From contig JAJEKV010000065.1 of the NCBI GenBank assembly GCA_021234155.1, positions 942,786 to 1,006,785 of the forward strand: 64,000 nucleotides of DNA. The letters are read 5' to 3'. The notes under the pieces were generated by a model, which ran no database searches, was not told the origin of the DNA, and saw nothing but the letters and a program-made list of their open reading frames with translations. Both the position numbers and the translations under genes were made by a program. The stretch is from Isoetes taiwanensis. Taxonomy: Eukaryota; Streptophyta; Lycopodiopsida; Isoetales; Isoetaceae. Numbering within the stretch: position 1 is the first letter of the stretch; every line of letters begins with the position of its first letter. Below, piece by piece: positions 1 through 13,099 of this stretch.

Positions 1-24
1 TATCTTCTAGTTGTCAAATCTTAC

Positions 25-3000
25 CGAGCAGTTCCAGGTAGCAGCAGGTCAACTTCTGCATCACCCACTCCTGCGGCTCTTAGAGGACTTCCTCGAATGT
101 GAAGCCCCGGGGCATTCACCTCCTGTCCTGGTTCTCTAGGAACAAGTACTAACCTTGTGGCTTGCCAGTATTCATCTGCCCAATTCAAATGACATGAGCT
201 TCCTTAAAGTAACCATTCCATATTCCAGGTCAATCACAGATTCTCAAACTATCGACACAGAAAGAATAGGCCTCTTACAACATATTCATCAAAACCAGAA
301 ATATGAAAGCCCCGGATTTCTTAGAATTTTTTTGCCGAAACAAAGGACATTTTAGAGTGCATTAACAGCAAATGATAGGAAATAACAAATTGAATGCATT
401 TCGATGGCCACTATGTTCTAATCACAATTATCCAATGATAAGTTAGAATCAACGCCGCTTGCTAACCAAGTTGAATATACTGACGTTTTCTACACTTCAT
501 CTAATAAAAGATGGCCTGTTTCAGTTTTGTCAACACACATCTTTTGTTAATTATGCATTCATGCATCTCTACACCACATTGCAGTCATAACAGGAATATG
601 TACCATTTTCCAAAACTTGTCCTGTTGGTGTCTCAGAATGTGCAGATACCACAGAAGGATATTGAGGAGCCCTGAAGTGAAGACCCAGTAGAAGACTATA
701 ATCCATGATGTGCTGTGATTCCAAAAACTGGCAATCGCATTTTATTTGCCTGTACAAAAGAAATCAGACGCATTTAGTACAAGCTTTCCCGTTTCCATTC
801 TTAAATATACACACGGCATGTTCATACTTCTATTTCCTTCAAAGAGAGAAAGTAAGAAATGCACCAGAACACAGAGAAGCAATCAGTTCAGAAGCTGCCA
901 ATGTGTTAAAATGTGTAAACATTTCAATGTGGAGTTCCCAAATGGATACAAAAACATGCATCCAGACATCCCAATGTGAAGTTCCCAAATGGTTACAAAA
1001 ACTTGCATCCAGACATCCCAATTTTATCATATGAACTACATTAGATGCTTGGTTTCTCAAGTTGCATCTATAAAAAAGGATACTGACTAATAAAGCTGTA
1101 CTGGCATATCAAGAGATTTTGCATGATACAGAAAATATACATGTCCAATAATAATTCTTACTTCAAAAGAGCATCACGCCATGTAGGCTCGAGACAGAAT
1201 ACAAAATCTAGATCCAAATCTTTGAGAGTTGTATTTTCATCGATGTCCACTCTCTCAGTCAATCGTCCCTGACGTGATCCTTTAAGGTCATATCGGCGAT
1301 GTATGCGGAGATCAGTGCAGAACATGTTGCCCATTACTATAAAACGCACCTATTTGAAGATAAACGCAGTATATAAGGGTCATATGACAGATGTGTACAT
1401 CCATTTAGATACATTATACGTGCATTTATCGTATGTACAATTTGCTTGAAGTATTATGCAAGGTGGTCTTCAAACATAGTATGCAACTTATTCTATGCCC
1501 CACACTTATTCTATGTTTTAGTTTTTCTTTCTTCATTTCTTAAGCAATATCTCTAGGTGGCTGCAAATGCCCCCCTAGCTGGACATGATCGATGAATATT
1601 TGGTCTCATAGACCCAAGTGGTCTCTAGTAGATGTTAATATAATCTTTCTTTCTTTCTTTCTCTTTACTGGTATGTGGGACATATAACCAAACTAATCTT
1701 TTTTTCTTTTGAATACACTCTGTTTTAAAGAACCAATGCAATAACTTGAACAATTGGTTATTGGTCCTCTTGATCTCTACCATATGGGCATAGAAAGGGA
1801 GCAAAACAAGGGAAGAAAGATAATAAACCAAATTTCTGTCACATTTATGTACAGGCATTCCACAGCTCTCTACAAACAAGCTAATTAGTTTATCATGCCA
1901 TACATACCTTACGACCACCCCATGGCTTCACCCTGTGAAGTCCGAAAAACTTTGTGATGAGAGTATTCTCATGTGTATGAACATGACGATAGTAGCTTTG
2001 CAGCATTCTCAGAAGAGCCTGAAGACAAGACAAATCAATATTAGCATTAATTCCTATCTCAACAATAAAGGATCCTTTATACTGATAACGAGTTCAGCTG
2101 TGTGCAGGAGAAAAGAAAAACAGAACATAAATGGACTTGCACCTGAACTTGAAACGCACTGCAATTTGACACAATTTATCTACATTTAGTTCTTTTCAAC
2201 AGGTCAGCATGCATCTATCCTCTTGTGTTATCCAATATTTAAAATCTAGAACGAGCCCTTTACAGTGGTGCCAAATATTGCTGGCTGGGAAAATAATATA
2301 ATGTATAATGCAACCCTGAACTTTGTCCCCAAGGTAACCACCTAATATGCTTGACCTGAATTATCAGCTGTAACCTCACCTTCACTTCTGCTCTCCTCAT
2401 AGTCTTGATTATGAAGCGATCATCATGAGACCAGAAAAATACACTGCCACTTTTCCCGGGGGAAGACAGCTCCCTCAATGCATTATTCCCACAGATGGAC
2501 AGCATATAATCAGCTGCATCAATCCCAAACATCTCTCGTAAACGCCTGCATTATTGGTGAACAGACAGTAATGGTTATAAAACTTGTCGTTTGACAAACT
2601 AGATTATTATTTGTTTAAAATATATACATGACAGTTAATATGCACAATTAGAGGAAAAAGCCTCATGATAAGATAGTAATGCAGTTATATGGTCTTTCGA
2701 TGTGGTTTTAAAGACCCATAGATTGTAGGTAGCACGTAACAAATCAATAGACGTGCTTGAAGTACCAAAAAAGACAATTTTTAGTTCTTTAGCAAATCCA
2801 AGGTTTGCCAATATCCATGGACCAAGGTAGAGGCTTTGGGCCCTTAAAATACTACAATATAAGAAAACAATGAAATGCCTAATCACGCCTTTCTTGACTT
2901 TTCCACTGTCAAGAAAAAGAGTATCTGCCATATTCCAAGGATCATGTCAAAAGAAAATTGTGCAACCAAACAGGAAGCAATCGTAAAGATTGTGTGGATC

Positions 3001-4713
3001 CAGCAAAATAATTATAATTTAAAGCACTTTCTATTTTAGATGGCAAATCTTTTCATATGATGATAACATAAAACCCCATAAAAAATAAAGGAGCAAAATG
3101 GAAATAAGAGTAATGGTAAGGAAGAACCTGAAAACCTTGGGACAGTAATCTTTCCACACAAAGTCCACTGAATGATGGCAAGGTGTTAGTTGTGATCCCA
3201 ATCTTGGAAATTTCATACGGCAAGATGCACCGGACCCAAAATCTGAAGAGCAAATCTCATGTTTTGGAGCAGCTGTCATTTTACCAACTGAATACCTGCA
3301 AGAAAAAGATAAATCTCAGACACAAAATTAGTATTCCCCACAAATGTTATGCCAATGGCTAGCATACCTTATGCCAAGCTGCAAACTGAGCATCAAATCA
3401 TAGCTCCTGTGTCCCTTATATATTGTCTCACCAGGTCTTTTAATCTCTTTAGAACGACGTGATCGTCTTCTTGCACTTTTTGATAAAGCACTTGAGATGG
3501 GCAGCTTAACATACTCATTGATAAGCACACCTTGTGCATACTCTCTTTCTAAAATGGCAGGCATCATCAGATCAAAATCCCCTGATGAATTCTCTTCAGA
3601 CTCCATAATTCTTGAATCTCCTAAAGACCTAGCTTCTAAACCCATGACTCTCTCAAATGAGCCCTCAAGGCTCCATCTTCTCTCAAGCCATGCACTTTTC
3701 CGCATTAATTTCTCAATATTTTCCGAGTTACTAGAGTGTAATGAAGTACCTCTCCTGTACTTGTTCGATCCATGTCGAAAAGACCAGTCTCTCTCCAATG
3801 GCAATGGCTTCCCAGTAGCAATGAGCTCATCTATTGAAAAAACACGTTCTCTTTTGTTCAAAATATGAACTGCATTTGCTGCTGCAGGCAAGCTTCCAGC
3901 TGGATAAAAAACACCTTTGCCATCTTTCAGACCACGGCTCCAAGTGCCAACATATAAGCTACCATCAGGCCAATAATATACGCCATGACCATGTTCCAAG
4001 CCATTCAACCACTCTCCATCGAAGACATCCCCACTAACCCATGTTAGAATGCCTCTACCAGACATCACCCCTCCTTTCCAGTCCCCCAAATATATATTTC
4101 CATTTGCCCAAGTATACTTGCCAGGACCTTCCTGGGCCCCTAACTTCCAAGATCCTTCATAAACATCCCCATTTGAATACCTGATTCGCCCCAGCCCATG
4201 CTTTACATTCATGTTCCAGTTTCCCTTGTAAGTTGTACCATCAACAGCTGTGTAAATACCAACACCATGCATATAACCACCAGCAAAATCACCTTCATAT
4301 GTTGCTCCTGATGGCCAAGAAATTTTGCCTCTTCCTGTCTTTTTCCCCTTCTCCCATTCGCCTTCATACATACATCCATCTGCCCACAAGTATTTCCCCT
4401 TCCCTTCTGGTAAAGGACCTTGAAAACAGCCAGCATAGAAATCTCCATTTAAAAGGACTCTTTCCCCTTCCAAAGACCCATTGTTATGCAGATCTAAATC
4501 AACATCCTTGCTTCCATCCAAATCTGTTACTGCATGTCCATCTTCCATATAAATATGGTTGGTAACAGCATTCTTGACGTGCATGCCTGTGTCTTCTTCA
4601 TGATCAACATGTACCACAGGCTGCGACATACAGAAGACACCAGGTGGCACCTTAGAATGGGAATACTTTTGTTTCTTTGCTTTATGGAGGTAATCAAGGG
4701 TATTGCACATCAT
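25..4713 (-). CDS. PIP5K: phosphatidylinositol-4-phosphate 5-kinase, MORN-repeat (type B) plant form, 3' incomplete
   Basis: The family phosphorylates PtdIns4P to PtdIns(4,5)P2 at membranes. Coding exons by GT-AG and phase: 4713-3368, 3295-3128, 2545-2380, 2018-1908, 1349-1162, 749-604, 148-25. They join in frame into about 750 residues and the gene continues past the left edge. The first coding exon holds eight MORN repeats (YEGxW...GxGxxxWxxG) and a basic linker. The later exons give the PIPK catalytic core: [24 protein letters not shown], the IIKTM lysine, KPWGGRK, RYDLKGS, IMDYSLL and PGLHIRG. The activation loop would lie off-window. I chose the ATG at 4713; a second ATG follows it directly and [13 protein letters not shown] is a further possible start. 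No in-frame ATG lies upstream in this exon, which begins after a splice acceptor at 4740. The border at 604/148 (E-N-V-L-V-P) is the least certain. Confidence 0.93.
1596..1663 (+). mobile_element. solo 3' end of a microsatellite-tailed LINE inside a PIP5K intron
   Basis: Within the intron between 1908 and 1349 the plus strand shows the terminal module shared by the LINEs of this window: a stem-loop AGACC-CAAGT-GGTCT at 1610-1624, then TAGTAGATGTTAATATAATC, then about four and a half TTTC units. No LINE coding sequence precedes it, so it is an extreme 5' truncation or an old relic. It is antisense to the host gene. Confidence 0.6.
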
Positions 4714-5700
4714 GTGTGCGCTCTGAGTAAACCATGTCCCTGTAAGCCTAAACAAGGCTTATTGAACACAAAATACAGGTTATTCTGAAGCGCCAACTGA
4801 GTGACAGAAATCGAATTATCAGTTTAAACTGCAGAATCCTTTAACTGTCCCCTCAACATATTAAATAGAGTAAGCGCTCGTACGAAATTCCATGGTAAAG
4901 ATGAAACTTTACCATGTGGAAGGTGACTGCTGAGGGATGGGAATATACAAAAACCTTCATAAGCTTGATGAAAGAGTCTAAATCCCATAGAATGAGTTCT
5001 GTTTAGGAATTGTCCACATCTAGATGGAAATTGCCCATACATGGATATGCAGCTTATTAGTGCCTGCCTTTGATCTGCAAACCAAAATTATGGTTCAAAA
5101 TTTGGACAAGAATTTCTCAATAGAAGTAACAATGATTTCCACTTCATTCGTTATTAGAAGCATTGCTCAAACGAAGTGCATTCGTTAAGACCTCCAAGTT
5201 CCCATGTTCACCAGTTCCACTGGAAAAGCACTCATAGAAAAATTGGGAAGCACTGATAATAATCTCAGAAGAGATGGTGTAACCAATCTGAATCTAATTG
5301 AAAGCCAAAGGGGTTCAACTGCCAAAAGAACAAAAAACTCACAATGAAGAGGCAATGGGCAAGAAGCTAGCTGAGACGAGCAGGAAGAAAATAATAAACG
5401 CAATGATGGGCAAACATGGAAACAAGGTGTTGGGCTATGGAAAAGCAATATCTCGTTACTAGGCAAGAATGAGAAATGAAAAACAGGGAAAAAAATTGAA
5501 GAAGCAAGAAAGGGAAGAGATCGGATTTCAAAGGTTACCAGGGAAAGGGCGCCCGACCGAAGAGAATGGAGCCAGGATGGATCGCCGGAGGGGAATCAAG
5601 TTGCTTTGCTGCGTTTCCTCGAGTCTACCATTTCCAAGGCTGAAGAACAACAAAGTGGAAGCAAAAACAACTTAATAATTAAAATATAATTAAAGTATTG
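4714..5700 (-). other. 5' leader, upstream intron and probable promoter region of PIP5K
   Basis: On the minus strand a splice acceptor (TTACAG) ends at 4740, 27 bases before the chosen start, so the leader contains an intron whose donor I cannot place. An out-of-frame ATG at 4735 opens a 13-residue upstream ORF that ends at 4694 and overlaps the main start. The purine-rich stretch around 5460-5620 may be the first leader exon or core promoter. No clear TATA box was identified. Confidence 0.4.
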
Positions 5701-8698
5701 TTACACTAGCCTATTCTAATAAATCTTTTCTTTCCCCATGTGCATCAAACGGTCATGATGTTCCAATTTTTGTGTAAAGCGCTCCCCCATATTCCTGGCC
5801 ATTGATCTTCTTGTATTTTTCATCTAGGCCCTCCATCCTGATATTCCTTACTAGTGCTCACCCATTAGCTTACTGACACGTAGATAGTTGACACGTTTTA
5901 TAATGTACACGTGGAAGAACTTTTGTGGTTCCAAGAGGCCCAGTCTGTGGACCCTGGTCGGCGCCTAGCTGCACCAAACAACAAAGGCCTTTTCTTTGTT
6001 GTTCTTATTCATTGTGATATCATGCCCAAGTGTGTCTGTGGCTATAACTATGAACTCTTGCACGCAGTTGGAGTGGCTTGCAGGTCACATTCTCAGCACT
6101 CAGTTAGCAAATGTCTGTAGGTTGCAATTTGAGCACCATTTCAACCCCCTCTCGATGAATACTCGACACTTGCAATATCACCCTAGCATTTATACTAACC
6201 CTATTTGCTCATTACCTCTACTTCTACTACCTCCTGCCGCCAAACGAAATGTCCAAGGGTTGTTGGTGGTTGGTAAGGATCCTCTCTTTCCCTCGCGCCT
6301 TCGCTCCCCCTGGATGGCCTATGCTACAATGAGGCTTATTATGTGTTGTTGTTCATCATGTGACAATGCCTTTTGACATGCACCTTGCTACCATGCACTC
6401 ACGACAAGGTTGGTAAGAAAACTTGTCGTCATCGTTGGTACGCCCACCTTCTCCTTGCCAACCCTACTCTACCTTTGCCTGATCCTAGACACATTACTAA
6501 TATTATCTTGCCTTATACCTATCATCGACAATACTAAAACTTTGATGCCTTTCTTAATTTAGTAATATTTTCCACATTTCTTGCTTTATCTGCTAAGTGA
6601 TCTTGCGTGTACCAGTACAATAAGCATTCTCACTTAATAATAATAAAACACCAGGGGTATCAATCGTACATGGCCATTTTGTGTTATTTAAGATACTGAT
6701 ATTTTTGTTACTGGTCCACTTCAATAATTCTACGAATAAGAAAATGCTTGTCAGGGCCCATCGGCAAAGGAGTATAGGTTGTATAATGTCTTCCTTTATG
6801 GAGTGTGTATATGTCTATTATTTTGATCCAAAAGGTGTTGAGAAAACACACTTTAACCATAAATTATGGATTTTGTCTCGCAAATGGTACCACAAGTTTT
6901 GTCATCCATAGTGAGAGTGATCTACTCTAGAAAAAAGATAGTAGTATTGTAGAAAAGACTTCCTCCAAAGAGGGTGCTTTTTAGAAAAAGATTTGCTCCC
7001 AAGTTCAACATTCTATAGACGTGTATGAAACATGACTTCATCTTGCTACCAAAAAATTTGCTTCTTTTAGGTTATATATGCACACTAGACTATATGATTC
7101 TTATAGGCTTCATGATCGTGTTGCAAATTGACTTTGTTTTAGGCACGTGTCTATTATGTCACTGGGTACGAAAAGAGGAATAAAACGCATAGATTTGGTT
7201 CTTTTTCAAATAATGTTTTGAACTTTGAAGATCTTCCACACAAATTGTTTACAAGCCTTTACATGTGTTTGGCCAATAGTTTTCATGTCTATTTTATTAC
7301 TAGTGATGATGGATGTAATTATCAATATGAACTTGTGATAAATAAAGCCAATCCATTATTTTCTTCAAGATATATCTTTCATCAAATCTAATCGCTATAA
7401 TATAAAATAGATATTAGCATTTACAAGTACTACTCCTTGAGGAAATCTATTGGCTCCATGGGATTGATCAAAGATAATATTCTTTTAGTTAATCATGTGA
7501 GTTAGGGCCCCCAGCTTATGATCAATAAAATTGCAAGCTTTGTACAAAACCTCAATTTCTCTACTATGTGAAGTGATTTAACATTCATTTTTAATCTATG
7601 CCATTCAAAAGTTTGATTCTAATTATAAATAATGCTCATTGTGATCTTGTTTAAACCCTCATCTTTGGAGTTGATAGCGTGAGCTGAGATTCTCACAAAG
7701 GATTTGAGACAAATAGATCATATCCCATGGTCCTAAACTAGTGAATGCATGCTCTATGAATTCCTATAGTTTCAAACCCCACTCATCTCGTATGCATGTG
7801 CCCTTGTATTAAGACATGCGAGATTGTTCCCCATATGAATACCTCAAATAGTTTTAAGTGGTGCAACATGTATATTTGTACGACTTTAGAGTAAGGTTTT
7901 CATAAGATTTAGAGGATGTATTCTATATGGTATACTATATAGTATTTCCAGAGTGCACATACATTTGAATGATTTCCTTAACATTTTTCAATGGTTACAA
8001 TCCCATGTATTTTAAAATGACAATACAAAAGAAAAAATTGCAACATACAGGCATTGAGCATCCTACTTTAGGGTTTGAAAGCTCGCCTTGGGTCTTCAGC
8101 TATAGCTATGGTGCAATTTGAAGCTGGTTTCAGTTGTCAAAAATAGACTGATTTCGCATTAGAATTAAGCAAGGCATTGGATATTTTCGTTTGTGTGTTT
8201 GATTCTCAGCTCGAATTAGTCTCAGAAGTGTTGCTCAAAATTGGGTGCGAAATTGGAAGAAGTGAAATGGGGTTTCGAAAAGATATGTTTTCCTGTTGCT
8301 TCTGGCAACTTGTCATGAACCTACACAAAAATGAAGAAAAATACTAGAAAATACGCGAGAAATACAATGAAAAACCTCATATACTTATAGAGCAGAGTAC
8401 AAGAACTTGAGCTACAAGGCTCAGAACTGGCGTTGAATTAGAATAGTTTGATGAGAATGAGGTGCCTTTATATATAGATCTTGGTTTCTGGACCAACGTC
8501 GAGATTGCGCCAACCCGAAGGATGAGATTGTTGCAGCAGAAGCACATCCGGTTCAAATATATAGCAGATTTAGGCACTTTGGCCAAAACTAATCCGCTAT
8601 CAACTTTCACCTTGTCTATTACTGTGTTACATATGTAAGTAGGTTTTGGAACCTTCTATAAACAAATATATATATGACGAAGGTACAAGGGGATGTCT
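5701..8698. other. AT-rich intergenic spacer, nothing recognised
   Basis: About 3 kb with only short interrupted ORFs in all frames. No motif of a known gene or transposon could be assigned. It may contain old transposon sequence that has decayed beyond recognition by eye. Confidence 0.5.
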
Positions 8699-8790
8699 TC
8701 AAGTTGTATTGGTAGCTCACTTGGCAAAGGTGTATGTCTCACAACTAGAAAGCTGTGAGTTTAAACCCTGCTCTTTTTTGCATTGTCGAG
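8699..8790 (+). repeat. possible tRNA-derived SINE head (pol III A and B box like)
   Basis: TAGCTCACTTGG at 8713-8724 resembles the tRNA/SINE A box, and GAGTTTAAACCC at 8757-8768 resembles the B box; the spacing of about 33 bases is right for pol III. The flanking stems do not fold into a convincing cloverleaf, so I do not call a tRNA gene. No tail or target duplication was identified. It lies just beyond the 3' side of the gypsy element. Confidence 0.3.
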
Positions 8791-8799
8791 CATGGAGCT

Positions 8800-11700
8800 G
8801 GAGTACTCGGGCTAGGCTTTTCTGGATAGCGGTAATGGGACTCTGCGACTTTATTAGGAGCATTGGCAACATTCTCTCCAGGTTTCCAAGTATGGTCGCA
8901 AGTAGAATAGCCTTCTCAATCCAACAAATAATAAAGATGATGCCACAGGAACTTGGAGTTCAAAATTTCTCGTACTTCAAATTCCTCCTGATTATCAATC
9001 TCGACTGGTGGTCGAGGTGGTTGTGATCTCTGGATGGGATTCATGTTATAGAGTTCAACAAAGGGACATAGAATAGTGGATGAAGACGAACTGACGGTGG
9101 ACGTTCCAAACAATAAGTAGCATTACCAACTCGCCCAATAACCCGATAAGGCCCCAAGCATCGGTAGTCAAGCTTGTTACAAAGATGAGTTATTGGCATT
9201 GCACAATGCAAGAGCCAAACAAGGTCACGGACTGCTAGACAGCATGATGACAATAACGTGCTTGGGCCTGGAAAGGATGTTATTGAAGACCAGCTTGGAG
9301 CATGTGAAGCTTCTCGAGCAAGGCAAACGATACTAGAATTAATTGGATCATATCCAAGGCAATGAAGGACCATCGAGAATGAGTGCCAGAATAAAAAAAA
9401 GAATGGTCTTTGACTCGTAGAAGCATGGGCATAATTATTGTAAGCAAATTCTATTAAGGGTAGCCAATCAATTCAGTCATCCTGTTGATAATTGATAAAG
9501 CATTATAAATGCTATTCAAGAGTCTGATTAATGAATTCTACTTGCCTGTTGGCCTCCGTATGATGTCCAGAAGATAGTGAATGTCCCACATGCAAGAGTT
9601 GCAGAAGACGCTTCCACATGCTGGCAACAAACTGGGGACCAAGGGTATGACAATGCTATGGAGTGGAACTGCTTCTCGAAGCAAAAGATAGGTTGTAGCT
9701 TCATTGGAGATGGAGGTCTACAAGGATTGAAAATGCGACATCTTGAAGAAACGGCCAACGATAACAAGGATGGCTTCATAGTCTTTGCAAGATAGAGGTC
9801 TCTATGAAAGCCACTCAAATGCTCTTCCAAGGACCAGTTTGAACTGGTAAATGCTGAAGCAGACCAAGTGAAAGATGCTTAGAAAGTTTGCAACGAAGTT
9901 TTGACAGTGCAGTAAAGAGCTGACTACCAATATTTTTGAGCAATATGTTCTGGAATCTTGGCAATTCTAAAGTGGTCAACGAGAGGAGAATCATGACAGG
10001 ACTGCAAAACTTGAAGTCTTGGGAATACCATCAGAAATGTATAGGTGCCAAAAAGTCAGACCATTATGGGCATGAAAAGCATTATAGTCTGAACACTGAG
10101 ATGGAGCGCTAGAGGAAGAACCTGAACCAAAGAGAGAAATGATATACTTATCAAGGGATCTGTGATAAGTGCAGTCCAGATTGCCTCCAACAAAGTGCTA
10201 TCATGAGGGATCTCGAAGAATGAAGTGGCAAGAAGTTGCAATTGATCAAGACCAAGAATGGCCTGGGACTTATTAACGCAAGATAACACTTGTGTATATT
10301 ATTGTATCTGATGACGATTGAGAACTTGAGCAGACTAAAAATACTTTAGGTTTAAATGATCAGGATACATGGCCATGTTATGGAGGAAGCCTTTAAGAAA
10401 TCACTACTACTCCTGAAAGAGTCACCAATCACTAGAAGCTCCTTATTATAAATAAAATAGTTGATTTCAATAGCATAGAACTTCTGTAAATGATCGACAA
10501 TTGGGTGCAGCTCATGATCATCCCCCTCCTGTGATGAGATACTATCAAGAGCAAAATCTGAGGCTCAACTTCAAGAACATAGGGATGCAGAAGATCTGGA
10601 TGTGCAAAGTGAAGGTGTAATATGAAGGCAGGTTTCAAAGTGATGAATGTTGATTCTGTTTCAACTATCCACTCAAAAAGAACATCCTTCGTGGTGAAAC
10701 ATGTCAAAGGCAACACAATCTCCAAATAATCGTGAAAAAACGGTGATAAAAAATGGCAAACCCCAAAAAAATATTTTATGTCTTTTACTAAGGAGAATTG
10801 TATTGACCTTTTCTAGATCCATGGAGACACCTTGAGGTGTGATACAAAAGTCGAGAAACTCGATATTATCCTATACGAAGTAACACTTCTCTTGCTTGCC
10901 ATAAAGTCCATATTCTCGCAGTTACGTTCCTTGTATTCCTCTATTGTCTTTGAATAAATTAGAATATCATCCAAATTGATGATAACAAAAAAGTCCATAA
11001 ACTCTCGAATACAACATTAGCCATGTGCTGAAAAACTGCTGGAGCATTGATAAAGCCGAAGGGTATGGCAATGTACTAAAAATGATTGTGTTTAGTTCGA
11101 AAGACTATCTCTTGTTCGACACTCTGATTCAAATAAGATTATAAGCACCATAAAGATCAATCTGGGTAAAGTATCGTGCGTCTTGCATCCACTCAAGCAA
11201 CTCTAGAACCAAAGGGAGAGGACATTGATTGCACAATGTGATTTTATTGAGGCCACGATAATCCATAACCAACTGCAAAGAGTTGTCCTTTCCTAAAGAT
11301 AAAAGAGGTAGAAGCCCCTGCAGGTGACTGAGAATGTCAGATAAACTTAGTCGTAAGATTCTCTTAGATACAAGCCCGCAAGACCTCTAAATTTGTGGTG
11401 ACAAGCCGTAGATAGGACCATATGGTGGGGTTGTTCCTGGCTGGAGATCAATAGGACAGTCATAAGGATGATGCTCTAGAAGTTTGTTGGCTTAGAGCTT
11501 ATCCAAAAAATTGGCAAAATCAACGAAGGAAAGGGTCAAACTTCACTGAGGCAAAACTAGTCGATGGATGAACTTGAATTGCAAATGTTGAATTGAGATC
11601 TTACCTTGGAAATTCAATAAACTTATGAAGAGACATCTTCGAGATACGAAAATGAGGACATGATTAGGAGTGCAAGAGCAAGAGTAGGATCAGAGGCCTC

Positions 11701-12253
11701 TACAGAATCTGGACAGGAGTGCAAGAGCAAGAGTAGGATCAGAGATATAGATGGAAATAGGAGAGGGAACATGAATAGGGTCATGTGCAAGGACGGGGAC
11801 ATCATTCGGAACATGGACAGAATCTGGGACATGAACTGGAACAAAGTCAGAAACATGATCAAGACTTAAAGCAGAAACAAAAAATGAAGCATGGACTGAA
11901 TTTAGAACATGGAAGGGGGCGGAATATGAACCAATGATAATGCATGAACTAAACATATGTGTTGGCTTAAAGTCAAGAATTGGAGGTGAACTAGGACTAG
12001 AACTAGAACTAATAAACATGACTGATAAACATCATCAGTCAATTTGTGGATTATGCAACTCAAGCCAGAGAAGACCCAAGACTACTAGCACATGTGAACT
12101 AGAAATGAGATTGAAGGAGACCCCAAGAGATGCAGTATATTCTGTGACTGCATTCGATGAGATCTCACTTCCATCAATCACCAGAAAAATTGGGATGCTC
12201 GAACCTGATTATCTGGGGATGACATGCTTAAAAGAAAATGCACTATCTATAAA

Positions 12254-12284
<31 letters not shown>

Positions 12285-13080
12285 TCATATCATTATCGAT
12301 CGTACCAAAGCATCTAAGTCTCAACCTCCGACTTCAATGATAAAGAGATAACAAATTCTTTAATGACCTTATCAGAAGGAATAAACCCTTCGTTAGATAT
12401 GGAACGAATCTGATAAATGTCAGCCAGCTGTCAAGAGACTCCTACTACTCAGAATAGGCCCTGAAGTTTTTCGACCGAGAAAATTGCTCAACAGGACACC
12501 CTTGAGCTATGTGTCTGGCTCCACTGCAATAGGTTATAAATTAGTTTTCTTTCGACACTGCTTCTATGTTGCAGACAAGGGATCTCGAATAATAATATGA
12601 TCAATCTGCTGTATAGGCTCGGGCCAAGCCCTGTTGGACTCCACAAATGGGACCAAGAAATGCTTAGCTACAGGCCCTCATGGACTAAGAAGGCCTGACT
12701 CTTATCCTCAAAAGATATCACAACAAACTGCAAAGTTTATAGCTTCATCCAAAGTTCTTGGATCCTCCATGATTAACAACATAGATTCACATCTTCGTGA
12801 AGCCCACTTCGAAAACAATATTAAAGGGTCGCATCATCCTAGGCCACGTCTATGGCATTCTGTCAAAACTCTGAAGCGTAAACCAAAGCCAGACGAGAAC
12901 CTTGCCTGAGGTTGCCAAACTTGATAACTGTTGTGTGCTACTGCTCAGTGTCTCCAAACAGGCCTTAAGTTTAGCACAATGAATACTGCATTTTATCACT
13001 TGAGAACCCTTCTCTCTAGCAAGAGGAGCAAATCGACTCAAAGCTTGATGTTGCTCAATATTACGTACCTAGTCGTGCAT
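8800..13080 (-). mobile_element. decayed Ty3/gypsy chromovirus (gag-pol with chromodomain)
   Basis: Read on the minus strand with many frameshifts and stops. A gag part lies near 12980-12700 (LRQGSRLALVYASEF, then a ...GLHEDVNLC block). A worn zinc knuckle lies near 12540 (SGARHIAQGCP). Reverse transcriptase is at about 11090-10810 (AIPFGFINAPAVFQHM and FVIINLDDILIYSK). RNase H is near 10720-10440 (HPIVDHLQKFYAIEINY). Integrase follows at about 9800-9080 (VEFINQTLE, LGPYRVIGRVGNATY, LHPLFYVPLL). A chromodomain ends the polyprotein at 9010-8810 (WEGYSTCDHTWKPGENVANA). The order is that of a chromovirus. I could not find paired LTRs, so the outer limits are those of the recognisable coding remnants. 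A run of about 25 A sits inside at 12259. Confidence 0.85.
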
Positions 13081-13099
13081 CGAAAGGCTTTCCATGTAA

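Noticed and set aside
5911-6911. Host gene or copia element in short ORFs
   Set aside because: No conserved motif found in any frame; left as unassigned spacer.
8699-8790. tRNA gene
   Set aside because: A- and B-box-like words are present but D, anticodon and T stems do not pair properly; kept only as a possible SINE head.
12259-12284. Poly(A) as the tail of a retroposon
   Set aside because: No retroposon body or target duplication was recognised next to the run.
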